Below, in pieces: positions 1 to 7,893 of a stretch of 29,228 bases of DNA. The notes under the pieces were generated by a model. It saw nothing but the letters and a program-made list of their open reading frames with translations. It was not told the DNA's origin and ran no database searches. The translations under genes and the position numbers were made by a program. Where the stretch lies: NCBI GenBank assembly GCA_947374505.1, contig CANCCE010000006.1:1-29228 (forward strand), read 5' to 3'. How positions within the stretch are numbered: position 1 is the stretch's first letter; each line of letters begins with the position of its first letter. The DNA comes from Comamonadaceae bacterium. Lineage in GTDB: Bacteria > Pseudomonadota > Gammaproteobacteria > Burkholderiales > Burkholderiaceae_C.

Positions 1-56
1 CACGTGCGAGGTCTACGAAAAATGAAGAGATGTTTTTCCGCAGGGCCGCCCCAAGG

Positions 57-79
57 AAAAATGCGCCCCCTCGGGGGGC
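57..79 (-). terminator. Probable intrinsic terminator behind era
   Basis: On the minus strand a six-pair G/C stem (65-70 with 74-79, three-base loop) is followed three bases later by five T (plus-strand A at 57-61). It lies just past the era stop codon, so it probably ends the lepA-lepB-rnc-era transcript. The stem is part of a longer repeat-like element (63-112). Confidence 0.6.
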
Positions 80-112
80 AGTGAAGTACACGCAGTGACG
101 AACGTGGGGGCC
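63..112. repeat. GC-rich hairpin element resembling a dispersed Comamonadaceae intergenic repeat
   Basis: The segment has a run of C then G, a middle part with GAAGTACACGCAGTGACGA, and a GTGGGGGCC end that touches the era stop codon. The layout matches, from memory, a short element found many times between genes in Comamonadaceae genomes. Only one copy is visible here, so calling it a repeat rests on recall, not on this sequence. Confidence 0.45.
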
Positions 113-1117
113 TCACTCATAACCAAAGGTCTTCACGCGCGCGTCATCATCAGCCCAGCCGGAACGGACTTTGACCCAGATCTCCAGAAAGACTTTGCCA
201 CCGGTGAGTGTCTCGAGTTCGTGGCGCGCTTCAGTGCCGATGCGTTTGAGCTTTTCGCCCTTTTCGCCAATGATCATGCCTTTGTGACCGTCGCGTTCGA
301 CCACGATGGTGGCGGCGACGCGGCGCAGATTGCCCTCTTCTTCGTACTTGTCGATGATGACGGTCGAGGTGTACGGCAACTCGTCACCGGTCAAGCGAAA
401 GAGTTTTTCACGGATGATTTCTGCCGCCATGAAGCGGTCACTGCGGTCGGTCAGTTCGTCAGCGCCATACATCCACGGTTGCTCAGGCAGGTACTTGTCA
501 CAAATGCCAAACAGACGCTCAACGTCACGGGCGTTGTTGGCCGACATCGGGACGAACTCAGCGAAATTGTGGCGCTCCTGCATTTCTTTGAGCCAAGGTG
601 CGATCTCGGCGCGACGGTGGATCAGATCAAACTTATTCGCCAGCAAAATGGCGGGCGTGTTGGCCGGCAACAAAGACAAGACCTTGGCATCCGCCTGATT
701 GAACTGGCCAGCTTCAACCACGAAAACAATCAGATCAACGTCATTGACAGCGCCCACCACGGTGCGGTTCAAGGAGCGGTTCAAAGCATTGCTGTGGCGG
801 GTTTGAAAACCCGGCGTGTCGACGAACACGTACTGCGTCGGCCCGACCGTGCGCATGCCGGTGATGCGATGCCGCGTGGTTTGCGCCTTGCGCGAGGTGA
901 TGCTGATTTTTTGCCCCACCAGCGCATTCAGCAAGGTCGATTTGCCCACGTTTGGCTTGCCCACAATGGCGATCAGACCGCAGCGCTGGCCGACGGTGGG
1001 TACCGCTGGTGCGTTACTGGCGCGGGTCGACATGGCTTGGGTGAGCATGGCTTCAAGCGCGTCAGGTGTCTGCGGTGACAGGTCGGTCGGGGTGGGGGCT
1101 TTTTTGCCATCAGTCAT
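113..1117 (-). CDS. era: GTPase Era
   Basis: Ras-like GTPase that binds the 3' end of 16S rRNA and helps 30S subunit maturation at the inner face of the membrane. Visible: P-loop GKPNVGKS at residues 53-60, switch II DTPGF at 100-104, NKFD at 161-164, and a C-terminal KH domain with GEKG at 284-287. It has 334 residues, about 30 more than E. coli Era; the excess is a Pro/Thr/Ala-rich N-terminal extension of about 40 residues before the G domain, which looks disordered. It is the last gene of the lepA-lepB-rnc-era series, 44 bases after rnc, and ends in a terminator-like hairpin. recO, which often follows era in Burkholderiales, is not seen in the remaining 112 bases. Confidence 0.97.
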   Translation of the reverse strand: MTDGKKAPTPTDLSPQTPDALEAMLTQAMSTRASNAPAVPTVGQRCGLIAIVGKPNVGKSTLLNALVGQKISITSRKAQTTRHRITGMRTVGPTQYVFVDTPGFQTRHSNALNRSLNRTVVGAVNDVDLIVFVVEAGQFNQADAKVLSLLPANTPAILLANKFDLIHRRAEIAPWLKEMQERHNFAEFVPMSANNARDVERLFGICDKYLPEQPWMYGADELTDRSDRFMAAEIIREKLFRLTGDELPYTSTVIIDKYEEEGNLRRVAATIVVERDGHKGMIIGEKGEKLKRIGTEARHELETLTGGKVFLEIWVKVRSGWADDDARVKTFGYE

Positions 1118-1161
1118 GTGAGTCCATCTTCAGCCGCCTTCAGGCAGCGAGGTTTAGCAGA

Positions 1162-1890
1162 TTAAGAGCCGAGAGTCTTGAGAAAAGACAGCATGGCAGC
1201 GGCGGCGGCTTGTTCCCCCGCCCGCCTCGAACCACCGATGCCACGCTCTGCGCGGCCGTGCTCGACAATTTCGCACTCCACGTCAAAAGTTTGCTGGTGG
1301 GCGGCACCTGAAGTGGCGACGACCCGGTAAATGGGCAAGTTCATTTTTCGACCTTGCAGCCATTCTTGCAGCTCGGTCTTGGGATCTTTGTCGATGGCCG
1401 GCATTTGAGGCGTGATGTCGACGTCTTGAAACAGCCGTCGAACCAGCGCTGATGCGCTGTCAAAACCGGCGTCGAGGTAGACCGCACCAATCACTGCTTC
1501 AAGCGCATCCGCCAAAATGGAGGGCCGCTTTTGTCCACCGGATTTGGCTTCACCTTCACCCAGACGGAGCAACGTCGGCAAGCCCAAGGTGATGGCCAGT
1601 TGATGCAGCGTTTCTTGTTTGACAAGATTGGCGCGCACGCGCGACAAATCACCTTCAGGGAGCTGCGCCAGCCTTTCATACAAGAGACCGGCGACAGCCA
1701 AGTTGAGCACCGAGTCACCCAGAAATTCCAGCCGTTCATTGTGTTCGCCCGAAAAGCTGCGGTGCGTCAGCGCGAGTTGCAACAGCTTGGGGTTAGCGAA
1801 GTCATGCACTAAACGCTTTTGCAGCCCCTGCAAAGGCAGGCTGAGCTTAGGCTGGTTAGAAGCAGAAGCGATATCGGGTTGAGCACTCAT
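1162..1890 (-). CDS. rnc: Ribonuclease III
   Basis: Endonuclease that cuts double-stranded RNA; it processes the rRNA precursor and regulates some mRNAs. The RNase III signature NERLEFLGDS is at residues 51-60, with metal-binding Glu and Asp inside it. A second acidic cluster lies in the RPSILADALEAVIGAVYLD segment. The double-stranded-RNA-binding domain covers about residues 168-242 and begins at DPKTELQEWLQ. Length 242 is close to the usual 225-240, with a short extra N-terminus before the helical domain. The ATG start is 27 bases past the lepB stop. The order lepB-rnc-era is the classical proteobacterial arrangement. Confidence 0.97.
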   Translation of the reverse strand: MSAQPDIASASNQPKLSLPLQGLQKRLVHDFANPKLLQLALTHRSFSGEHNERLEFLGDSVLNLAVAGLLYERLAQLPEGDLSRVRANLVKQETLHQLAITLGLPTLLRLGEGEAKSGGQKRPSILADALEAVIGAVYLDAGFDSASALVRRLFQDVDITPQMPAIDKDPKTELQEWLQGRKMNLPIYRVVATSGAAHQQTFDVECEIVEHGRAERGIGGSRRAGEQAAAAAMLSFLKTLGS

Positions 1891-1917
1891 GAGACAGTCG
1901 AGAAGCGAGGCGGGGGC

Positions 1918-2901
1918 TTAGTCAAAACCGCCGATGCGTTTCAAATTACCGAAGTTCATCCAGACGAAGAAGGCTTTGCCAACGATATTTTTTTCGGGTA
2001 CAAAACCCCAATAGCGGGAGTCAAGTGAGTTGTCGCGGTTGTCGCCCATCATGAAGTAATGTCCAGCTGGCACCTTGCACACCACGCCTTCGCTACTGTA
2101 GCGGCAGTTGTCGCGGAATGGGAAGTCGGCAGTGGCTTGAATGAATGACGGCCGGTCATCTTCATTCAAGATACGGTAATGACGTTCACCGGTTGCAGTC
2201 AATTCTTCGAATTGCTTGGTGTAACGAAGTGAGTCTTCGTCAAAAAATTCTGGCAAGGCTTTTTTCTCAAGCGGCTTGCCATTGATGGTCAGCTTCTTGT
2301 TCAGGTAAGCGACCTCGTCACCCGGAATGCCAACGACTCGCTTGATGTAGTCGAGGCTCGGTTGCGGTGGGTAGCGAAAGACCATCACATCGCCGCGCTC
2401 GGGGCTGTGGTTGTCGAGCACTTTGGTGAAAATCACAGGCAAGCGCACACCGTAATGAAATTTATTCACCAAGATCAAGTCATTGATCATCAAGGTCGGG
2501 ATCATGGAGCCCGATGGAATCTTGAAGGGCTCAAACAAAAAGGAACGCAATACAAAAACCACGATGATGACGGGGAAGAGCCCGGCCGTCCAATCCAACC
2601 ACCAAGGCTGCATCATCAGGCGCGCACGCGCTTCAACAACATCAGGCAGCACCGTTTGCAAACCCAGCTTGACCAATTCAACGTTGCGCTTGGCGGTACT
2701 TTGCTCAAGCACTTGAACGGCTTGACGGCGTTGTGGCAAAAAATAAAAGCGCTCGGCCAGCCAATAAATACCTGTCACCACGGTCGCCAGAAACAGCAGC
2801 AGCGAGAAATTACCGTCCACGATGCCCATGTACCAAGCGCCGCCGTAACCGACAAAAGCGGCCAGCACCAAGGCTGTGATTGAACTCATGAGACCGACCA
2901 T
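1918..2901 (-). CDS. lepB: Signal peptidase I
   Basis: Membrane protease that removes signal peptides from exported proteins on the periplasmic side. The catalytic Ser132 lies in PSGSMIPT (129-136) and the general-base Lys187 in DYIKRVVGIPGD; the SPase I box GDNRDNS is at 286-292. Three hydrophobic stretches are visible (about 5-25, 32-50 and 108-125); the last leads directly into the catalytic domain. Length 327 is normal for the family. The ATG overlaps the lepA stop by one base (TAATG), so translation of the two is probably coupled. An in-frame ATG four codons further on is an alternative start. Confidence 0.97.
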   Translation of the reverse strand: MVGLMSSITALVLAAFVGYGGAWYMGIVDGNFSLLLFLATVVTGIYWLAERFYFLPQRRQAVQVLEQSTAKRNVELVKLGLQTVLPDVVEARARLMMQPWWLDWTAGLFPVIIVVFVLRSFLFEPFKIPSGSMIPTLMINDLILVNKFHYGVRLPVIFTKVLDNHSPERGDVMVFRYPPQPSLDYIKRVVGIPGDEVAYLNKKLTINGKPLEKKALPEFFDEDSLRYTKQFEELTATGERHYRILNEDDRPSFIQATADFPFRDNCRYSSEGVVCKVPAGHYFMMGDNRDNSLDSRYWGFVPEKNIVGKAFFVWMNFGNLKRIGGFD

Positions 2902-4712
2902 TAATCTTCCACCTGCAATATGGCCAGGAAGGCCTCTTGGGGCACTTCGACCGAACCGATTTGTTTCATGCGTTTTTTGCCGGCCTTTTGTTTTTCCAGC
3001 AGCTTCTTCTTACGCGAAATATCGCCGCCGTAGCACTTGGCGATGACGTTTTTGCGCAAGGCTTTGATTGTCTCACGCGCAATCACGTTGGCGCCAATGG
3101 CCGCCTGGATGGCAACGTCGAACTGCTGGCGCGAAATAATTTCGCGCATTTTGGACACCACGGCGCGACCACGGTAGACCGACTGGCTACGGTGAACAAT
3201 GATAGACAGCGCATCGACGCGCTCACCGTTGAGCAGGATATCAACCTTGACAACGTCGGATGCGCGGAACTCTTTGAGCTCATAGTCCATCGAGGCATAG
3301 CCGCGCGACACCGATTTGAGTTTGTCGAAGAAGTCCAGCACGATCTCACCGAGCGGCATGTCGTACGTCAGCATGACCTGCTTGCCGTGGTACGCCATGT
3401 TTTGCTGAATGCCGCGCTTGTTGTTGGCCAAAGTCATGACCGCGCCCACATAGTCTTGCGGCATATAAAGATGCACGGTGACGATGGGCTCACGAATTTC
3501 TTGAATCCGACCGGCGTCTGGAATCTTCGATGGATTCTCCACCATCAAGACTTCGCCACCGGGCATGACCACTTCATACACAACACTTGGCGCGGTGGTG
3601 ATCAGGTCTTGATCAAATTCTCGCTCAAGCCGCTCTTGCACGATCTCCATGTGCAACAAGCCCAAAAAGCCGCAGCGAAAACCAAAGCCCAGCGCTTGGC
3701 TGACTTCAGGTTCGTAATGCAACGATGCGTCGTTGAGCTTGAGTTTTTCAAGCGCATCGCGCAGAGAGTCGTATTCGCTGGCTTCGCTAGGGTACAAACC
3801 GGCAAACACCTGAGGCTGAATTTCCTTGAAGCCGGGCAAGGCCTCAGTCGCTGCAAAAGCGGCACCGCCCGTGCCGGGTTTGATCATCGTCAGCGTGTCA
3901 CCCACCTTGGCAGCTTGCAGCTCTTTGATACCCGCAATCACAAAACCCACCTCACCGGCTTCGAGCGACTGTCGCGCTTCGGTGTGCGGCGTGAAAACGC
4001 CGAGTTGTTCTGCGTTGTAAAGTGCTTCAGTGGCCATCAACTTGATCCGATCACCCTTGGCGAGTCGGCCGTCAACCACTCGGACCAGCATGACCACGCC
4101 CACATAAGCGTCATACCAACTGTCGACGATCATGGCGCGTAACGGGCCGTCAGGATTTCCTTTGGGCGGCGGAATGCGCGCAATGACGGCCTCGAGAATT
4201 TCATCAATCCCCATGCCGGTTTTTGCACTGCAAGGAATCGCATCCGTCGCATCGATGCCGATCACGTCTTCGATTTCCTGCTTCGCATTGTCAGGGTCTG
4301 CTTGCGGCAAATCCATCTTGTTGAGCACTGGCAACACCGTGACGCCGAGATCAAGCGCGGTGTAGCAATTCGCCACCGTCTGCGCTTCAACACCTTGGCT
4401 TGCATCCACAACCAGCAGCGCACCTTCGCAAGCCGACAAAGAACGACTCACTTCATATGAGAAGTCAACATGGCCCGGCGTGTCGATCAAATTGAGGTTG
4501 TAGATCTGACCATCAGCCGCTTTGTAGCGCAGTGCGGCGGTCTGCGCTTTGATGGTTATCCCACGCTCTTTTTCCAGATCCATGGAATCCAAAACCTGCG
4601 CGCTCATCTCACGATCCTGCAAACCACCGCAGCGCTGGATGATGCGGTCAGCGAGTGTGGATTTGCCGTGATCGATGTGGGCAATGATCGAAAAATTTCT
4701 GATGTGATTCAT
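2901..4712 (-). CDS. lepA: Elongation factor 4 (LepA), back-translocating ribosomal GTPase
   Basis: Translation GTPase that acts on stalled or mistranslocated ribosomes and has a role in 30S biogenesis. The G domain begins at once: the P-loop is in AHIDHGKST (residues 11-19), followed by DTPGHVDFS near 77 and NKMD near 132. EF-G-like domains follow, and the LepA-specific C-terminal domain holds SRKKKLLEKQKAGKKRMKQ. The 603 residues are the standard length. The ATG at 4712 is preferred; the codon before it is TTG and adds only one residue. No clear ribosome-binding site precedes it. An intrinsic terminator lies only 65 bases upstream, so lepA needs a very proximal promoter or read-through. Confidence 0.97.
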   Translation of the reverse strand: MNHIRNFSIIAHIDHGKSTLADRIIQRCGGLQDREMSAQVLDSMDLEKERGITIKAQTAALRYKAADGQIYNLNLIDTPGHVDFSYEVSRSLSACEGALLVVDASQGVEAQTVANCYTALDLGVTVLPVLNKMDLPQADPDNAKQEIEDVIGIDATDAIPCSAKTGMGIDEILEAVIARIPPPKGNPDGPLRAMIVDSWYDAYVGVVMLVRVVDGRLAKGDRIKLMATEALYNAEQLGVFTPHTEARQSLEAGEVGFVIAGIKELQAAKVGDTLTMIKPGTGGAAFAATEALPGFKEIQPQVFAGLYPSEASEYDSLRDALEKLKLNDASLHYEPEVSQALGFGFRCGFLGLLHMEIVQERLEREFDQDLITTAPSVVYEVVMPGGEVLMVENPSKIPDAGRIQEIREPIVTVHLYMPQDYVGAVMTLANNKRGIQQNMAYHGKQVMLTYDMPLGEIVLDFFDKLKSVSRGYASMDYELKEFRASDVVKVDILLNGERVDALSIIVHRSQSVYRGRAVVSKMREIISRQQFDVAIQAAIGANVIARETIKALRKNVIAKCYGGDISRKKKLLEKQKAGKKRMKQIGSVEVPQEAFLAILQVED

Positions 4713-4776
4713 CAAAGGAAACGCCTAAGTACTTGAAAATATTGCGAACAGTGCAGGCCCACTTCGCAACAGACAT

Positions 4777-4807
4777 AAAAAAGGGCGCGTCGGTTTGCGA
4801 CGCGCCC
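4777..4807 (-). terminator. Strong intrinsic terminator upstream of lepA
   Basis: On the minus strand a perfect 10-pair stem GGGCGCGTCG / CGACGCGCCC with the five-base loop CAAAC is followed directly by six T. It would stop transcripts entering from the mucD side or starting in the gap, 65 bases before the lepA start codon. It separates lepA-era from the rpoE-mucD block, or it acts as an attenuator of the lepA operon. Confidence 0.88.
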
Positions 4808-4923
4808 TGAACCAACAATCTATGGCAACTGCGATAGTTGGAACTTCATTGTAGGGAAAAAGCCGGCCTTGCGTCGCTTGAAAAAGGCCAATTTGATGAC
4901 GTTGCAGAGCAGCAACAGGATAG

Positions 4924-4990
4924 TTATCCACAACTTATTAACAATCTTAAAATGGCAACTCTGGACAACTTGTGGGTGAACTGTGGATCG
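4924..4990. promoter_or_regulatory. Cluster of DnaA-box-like 9-mers
   Basis: A perfect TTATCCACA stands at 4924-4932 on the plus strand. On the minus strand 7-of-9 matches stand at 4960-4968, 4971-4979 and 4982-4990. A further near match to TTATNCACA (one mismatch) is at 5132-5140. The flanking DNA on the right is AT-rich. It could be a DnaA binding or titration site, or DnaA control of the lepA promoter region. Binding has not been shown. Confidence 0.45.
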
Positions 4991-5070
4991 TTGGTGAATT
5001 GCTTCAAACAGGCGAATCTGCGGCCTTCAGCACGCCTTTATATAGCAGAAAAGACCGAAATATCGAGTCT

Positions 5071-5079
5071 ATTCTACCA
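5071..5079 (-). promoter_or_regulatory. Extended -10 promoter match ahead of the lepA region
   Basis: On the minus strand the bases read TGGTAGAAT: an extended -10 (TGn) and TAGAAT, five of six matches to TATAAT. No good -35 element is seen at 17 bases, which is acceptable for extended -10 promoters. Transcription would start near 5064 and run towards the terminator and lepA. Confidence 0.5.
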
Positions 5080-5246
5080 AAAGTAATTTAAAGGCTGCTC
5101 GAAGCTCAATCCAAACTTAAAAAGTTAGCGTTTACACACAAGCTCCGAATCTCTTCATGCTTAAAAATAAATATTTATGAAGCTCTGCAAAGCCATTAAA
5201 TCCATCCAAAACCCTTTATTTTTGGAGGATAAACTGGTTGCTCAGC

Positions 5247-6707
5247 TCAACGGCTGGGCCGAATCAAGGCGTACTGGGCCCACTCACCGCGTCTGAACAG
5301 AACATTCACAGTCTTGTTTTTATCCGCCTTGCCGAGTGCTTGCTCGAACTCTTTGAGGTTCAACACTTCGGTATTCGCAATCGCCACGATCACATCATCC
5401 TCGCGCAGACCCGCGCGCGCCGATGCACCTTCAGCAGCTTCAACACGAACGCCGCCACGCAACTTCAACTCTTTCTTTTGCGTATCCGTCAGTTCGCTGA
5501 CGACCAGACCCATCGCTTGAGCAGGCCCCGTCACGGTCGGTTTTGTCGGAGCAGACGCGATGCGTTGCGCTGGCTTTTCAGGCGGTACTTCCGCAATCGT
5601 CACCGCCAGGTCGCGCGTCGTACCACGGCGAAAGACCGTGACAATCGCCCGGGTGCCAGGCTTGACGCTGCCCACCAGCCGCGGCAAGTCACTGGATTTT
5701 TCGATGACCTTGCCGTCAAACTTGGTGATGATGTCCCCCGCTTCAACGCCCGCTTTTTCAGCCGGTGCGCCCGCCTCAACACCGCGCACCAGCGCCCCCT
5801 GGGGTTTGCCCAAACCAATCGACTCGGCAACTTCTTTGCTGACCTGGTCAATCTGCACACCAATGCGCCCCCGGGTGACGCGCCCGGAATTGCGGAGCTG
5901 TTCAGAGACCCGAATCGCTTCGTCAATTGGTATGGCGAATGAGATACCTTGGAAGCCGCCTGAACGAGAGTAGATTTGACTGTTGATGCCGACCACTTCG
6001 CCACGCATATTGATCAGCGGTCCGCCGGAATTTCCGGGATTGATGGCGACATCGGTTTGTATAAGCGGCAGGTAATCACCGGTGTCACGCTGCTTGGCGC
6101 TGACAATACCAGCCGTGACCGTGCTCTCGAGGCCATACGGAGAACCGATGGCCATCACCCATTCGCCTACCCTCAGCCGGTTGACATCGCCAATTTTCAC
6201 AGCCGGCAAACCCGTGGCGTCGATCTTCACAACCGCCACATCGGTGCGTTTGTCAGCACCAATGATCTTGGCCTTGAACTCGCGTTTGTCAGTCAGCGTG
6301 ACAAGAACTTCGTCAGCGCCATCGACCACATGGGCATTGGTCATGACAAAACCGTCCGATGACAAAATAAAGCCAGATCCCACACCGCGCGGCTGACTCT
6401 CTTCAGACTGCCCCTTATCCGAGCGTGGCGTACGCGGTAAGTTTGGCGGCACCGGAATTCCAAAACGACGGAAAAACTCCAACATTTGCTCATCATTACC
6501 CGCATCGTTGCTAGGTTTTGTTTTTTCAAGCGTGCGAATGTTCACCACGGCAGGGCCGACCTGATCGACCAAATCTGGAAAATCAGGTAATCCGCGGGAT
6601 TGCGCCCAGACCGGCTGCAAGGGAAGGACTGCGCCACTCAGGCCCAAGAGCAGCAGGCCTGCCAACGTATAAGAGCGAAGATGGGGTCGGTTCAGAGGAA
6701 GCATCAT
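5247..6707 (-). CDS. mucD: Periplasmic serine protease, DegP/DegQ (MucD) family
   Basis: HtrA-type periplasmic protease and chaperone that degrades misfolded envelope proteins. A signal peptide covers about residues 1-36 (hydrophobic 15-30, likely cleavage after VWA). The trypsin-like triad is visible: His126 in TNAHVVDG, Asp156 in TDVAVVKID, Ser227 in GNSGGP. Two PDZ domains follow (about 283-370 and 395-480), which makes this the two-PDZ DegP/DegQ/MucD type, not DegS. Length 486 is typical. It lies behind rpoE-rseA-rseB, as mucD lies in the algU cluster of Pseudomonas, so it is probably part of the envelope stress response. The 121 bases before it show no recognisable sigma-E consensus promoter. 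Confidence 0.93.
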   Translation of the reverse strand: MMLPLNRPHLRSYTLAGLLLLGLSGAVLPLQPVWAQSRGLPDFPDLVDQVGPAVVNIRTLEKTKPSNDAGNDEQMLEFFRRFGIPVPPNLPRTPRSDKGQSEESQPRGVGSGFILSSDGFVMTNAHVVDGADEVLVTLTDKREFKAKIIGADKRTDVAVVKIDATGLPAVKIGDVNRLRVGEWVMAIGSPYGLESTVTAGIVSAKQRDTGDYLPLIQTDVAINPGNSGGPLINMRGEVVGINSQIYSRSGGFQGISFAIPIDEAIRVSEQLRNSGRVTRGRIGVQIDQVSKEVAESIGLGKPQGALVRGVEAGAPAEKAGVEAGDIITKFDGKVIEKSSDLPRLVGSVKPGTRAIVTVFRRGTTRDLAVTIAEVPPEKPAQRIASAPTKPTVTGPAQAMGLVVSELTDTQKKELKLRGGVRVEAAEGASARAGLREDDVIVAIANTEVLNLKEFEQALGKADKNKTVNVLFRRGEWAQYALIRPSR

Positions 6708-6828
6708 TGGCTTTCAGGAAAACATTCAAGGTGATGAAAAAAGAATAGCAGTCAAAATTCGATAACAAAACCGGCGGCGACGGTCCATGACCCGCTGGGG
6801 CATTCACAATTATCTTTAAATGGTGACA

Positions 6829-7893
6829 CTAGTGTTTGCGTTCAAGGCCGGAGGCAAATAATTGCAAAGTACCCAGCGGTACCTCGCCCATGACAGTGAG
6901 CCAATAAGCGTCCAAGCGGCGGGTCATGGTTTGGGTCGCACCAATGGACAGGCTCGACGCCGGCTGATGAAGCCGGCTGTCATAAGGTTCAATAAACAAG
7001 GACACCGACGCCAAGCCATCAGAAAAAGTCCACTGCATCGGCTCCGCATGCCCCGCGGCAACGCTGCCTGACATAGGGCGCCTGTAGCAACTCACTGATT
7101 TAAAGCCCTGCACAGGCGTCTTTAGCACCCAACCCTCAGTGTCGGCGGTGGTTTTTTGCAGCTGAAGTTTCTCAACCCGATAACCATCCGTCTTTCCCAT
7201 CATCTTTAACAACTTGTCCATTTTCAAAGGGACGTCCAGCTGAAGTTCAGAAAATGCCGCTTGCTCCAGCACCCGACCATCTCCGGCCAACGTTTCCAGC
7301 TTGAGCACAAGCCCACTTTTTGCCTCAGCCCAAATACGGTAAGCGAAGCGCAAATTGTCTTTCGGCATCAACTCAACCACGTCGGTCTGAATCCCGGCGA
7401 TCCGATCGACACCGATCGCTTTAGCGGTATAAAAATCCGCAATACCGCTGTTCGCCGACTTCAATAAATCTGGAAACATGCCCAATGATTCGCGCCGCTC
7501 ACTGAGCATCAACTTGATATCAGGCATAAAAGTGTGCACCTGGTCGTTGTGCCGGTAGACCGAACGCGGTGGGCCCGTCAGCGCTTCAACCCGCTCGACC
7601 TGCTGATCGCCTTGGCAGACATGCCAGATGCGGGCGCTTGACATGGCTGCCGTTGACGACACCACAAAGGTGCCAACATAAGATCGTTTGCGTGAAGCCT
7701 CATGCATACGCAAGAGCCAGTCTTTGATGTTGGCCGGCTCAGCGCTCTTGGTTGGTGAAGTTGCGGCTTGCACAGCCGCGCCTGCGGGTGGCGTTGCTGC
7801 AACAGGCATCGAAACCACTGCACCCGCCAAGCTCACCGCAAGACCGAGAACTGCCCGCCAGTGCATCAACTCAGCGACGCTCATGGGATGCAT
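6829..7893 (-). CDS. rseB: Sigma-E regulatory protein RseB/MucB
   Basis: Periplasmic protein that binds the outer part of RseA and shields it from cleavage until lipid or outer-membrane-protein signals arrive. With the start at ATG 7893 it has 354 residues, a signal peptide (hydrophobic stretch about 14-30, cleavage near VAA), then the MucB/RseB lipid-sensing domain (WLLRMHEASRKRSYVGTFVV) and the smaller C-terminal domain. The frame stays open 32 codons further upstream, but that part lacks a signal peptide and lies deep in rseA. ATG 7893 and ATG 7884 both overlap the rseA end, which suggests translational coupling. Confidence 0.88.
   Translation of the reverse strand: MHPMSVAELMHWRAVLGLAVSLAGAVVSMPVAATPPAGAAVQAATSPTKSAEPANIKDWLLRMHEASRKRSYVGTFVVSSTAAMSSARIWHVCQGDQQVERVEALTGPPRSVYRHNDQVHTFMPDIKLMLSERRESLGMFPDLLKSANSGIADFYTAKAIGVDRIAGIQTDVVELMPKDNLRFAYRIWAEAKSGLVLKLETLAGDGRVLEQAAFSELQLDVPLKMDKLLKMMGKTDGYRVEKLQLQKTTADTEGWVLKTPVQGFKSVSCYRRPMSGSVAAGHAEPMQWTFSDGLASVSLFIEPYDSRLHQPASSLSIGATQTMTRRLDAYWLTVMGEVPLGTLQLFASGLERKH

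Larger units (their letters stand above)
4777..5064 (-). ncRNA. Candidate small RNA or attenuated lepA leader
   Basis: This is the stretch between the predicted start behind the extended -10 element (5071-5079) and the terminator. Near its 3' end, CCAAC (4812-4816) can pair with GTTGG (4837-4841) ahead of the terminator stem. A nine-residue frame, ATG at 4849 to TAG at 4820, ends 13 bases before that stem but has no good ribosome-binding site. A 7-base GCGACGC further upstream (4871-4877) is complementary to the 5' arm and loop of the terminator and could compete with it. The existence of the RNA is inferred only from promoter and terminator signals. Confidence 0.35.
4716..5246. other. 530-base intergenic region: candidate promoter, DnaA-box cluster, terminator, AT-rich tract
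   Basis: No convincing protein gene is present. From right to left on the minus strand it holds: an AT-rich tract behind the mucD stop (about 5085-5225); an extended -10 promoter match at 5071-5079; a cluster of DnaA-box-like 9-mers at 4924-4990 with one perfect TTATCCACA; a structured segment at 4812-4841; and a strong intrinsic terminator at 4777-4807. A transcript starting at the promoter would be about 285 bases and would stop before lepA. A 68-codon frame from GTG at 4931 runs through the terminator hairpin and is not taken as a gene. Confidence 0.6.

Noticed and set aside
95..1078. 327-codon open frame on the plus strand
   Set aside because: Antisense shadow of era; no known domain and the first codons fall in the hairpin element.
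2937..4142. 401-codon open frame on the plus strand
   Set aside because: Lies wholly antisense to lepA, whose protein match is clear; composition is a His/Gln/Arg-rich mirror of the real gene.
4725..4931. 68-codon minus-strand frame in the lepA-mucD gap
   Set aside because: Starts with GTG inside a DnaA box, has no ribosome-binding site and reads through a strong terminator.
4924..5225. Chromosomal replication origin
   Set aside because: Only one perfect DnaA box, no neighbouring dnaA, dnaN, gyrB or rpmH, and no clear repeated unwinding 13-mers; kept only as a DnaA-box cluster.
6708..6828. Sigma-E promoter in front of mucD
   Set aside because: No GAACTT-type -35 with a properly spaced TCTGA-type -10 was found on the minus strand.
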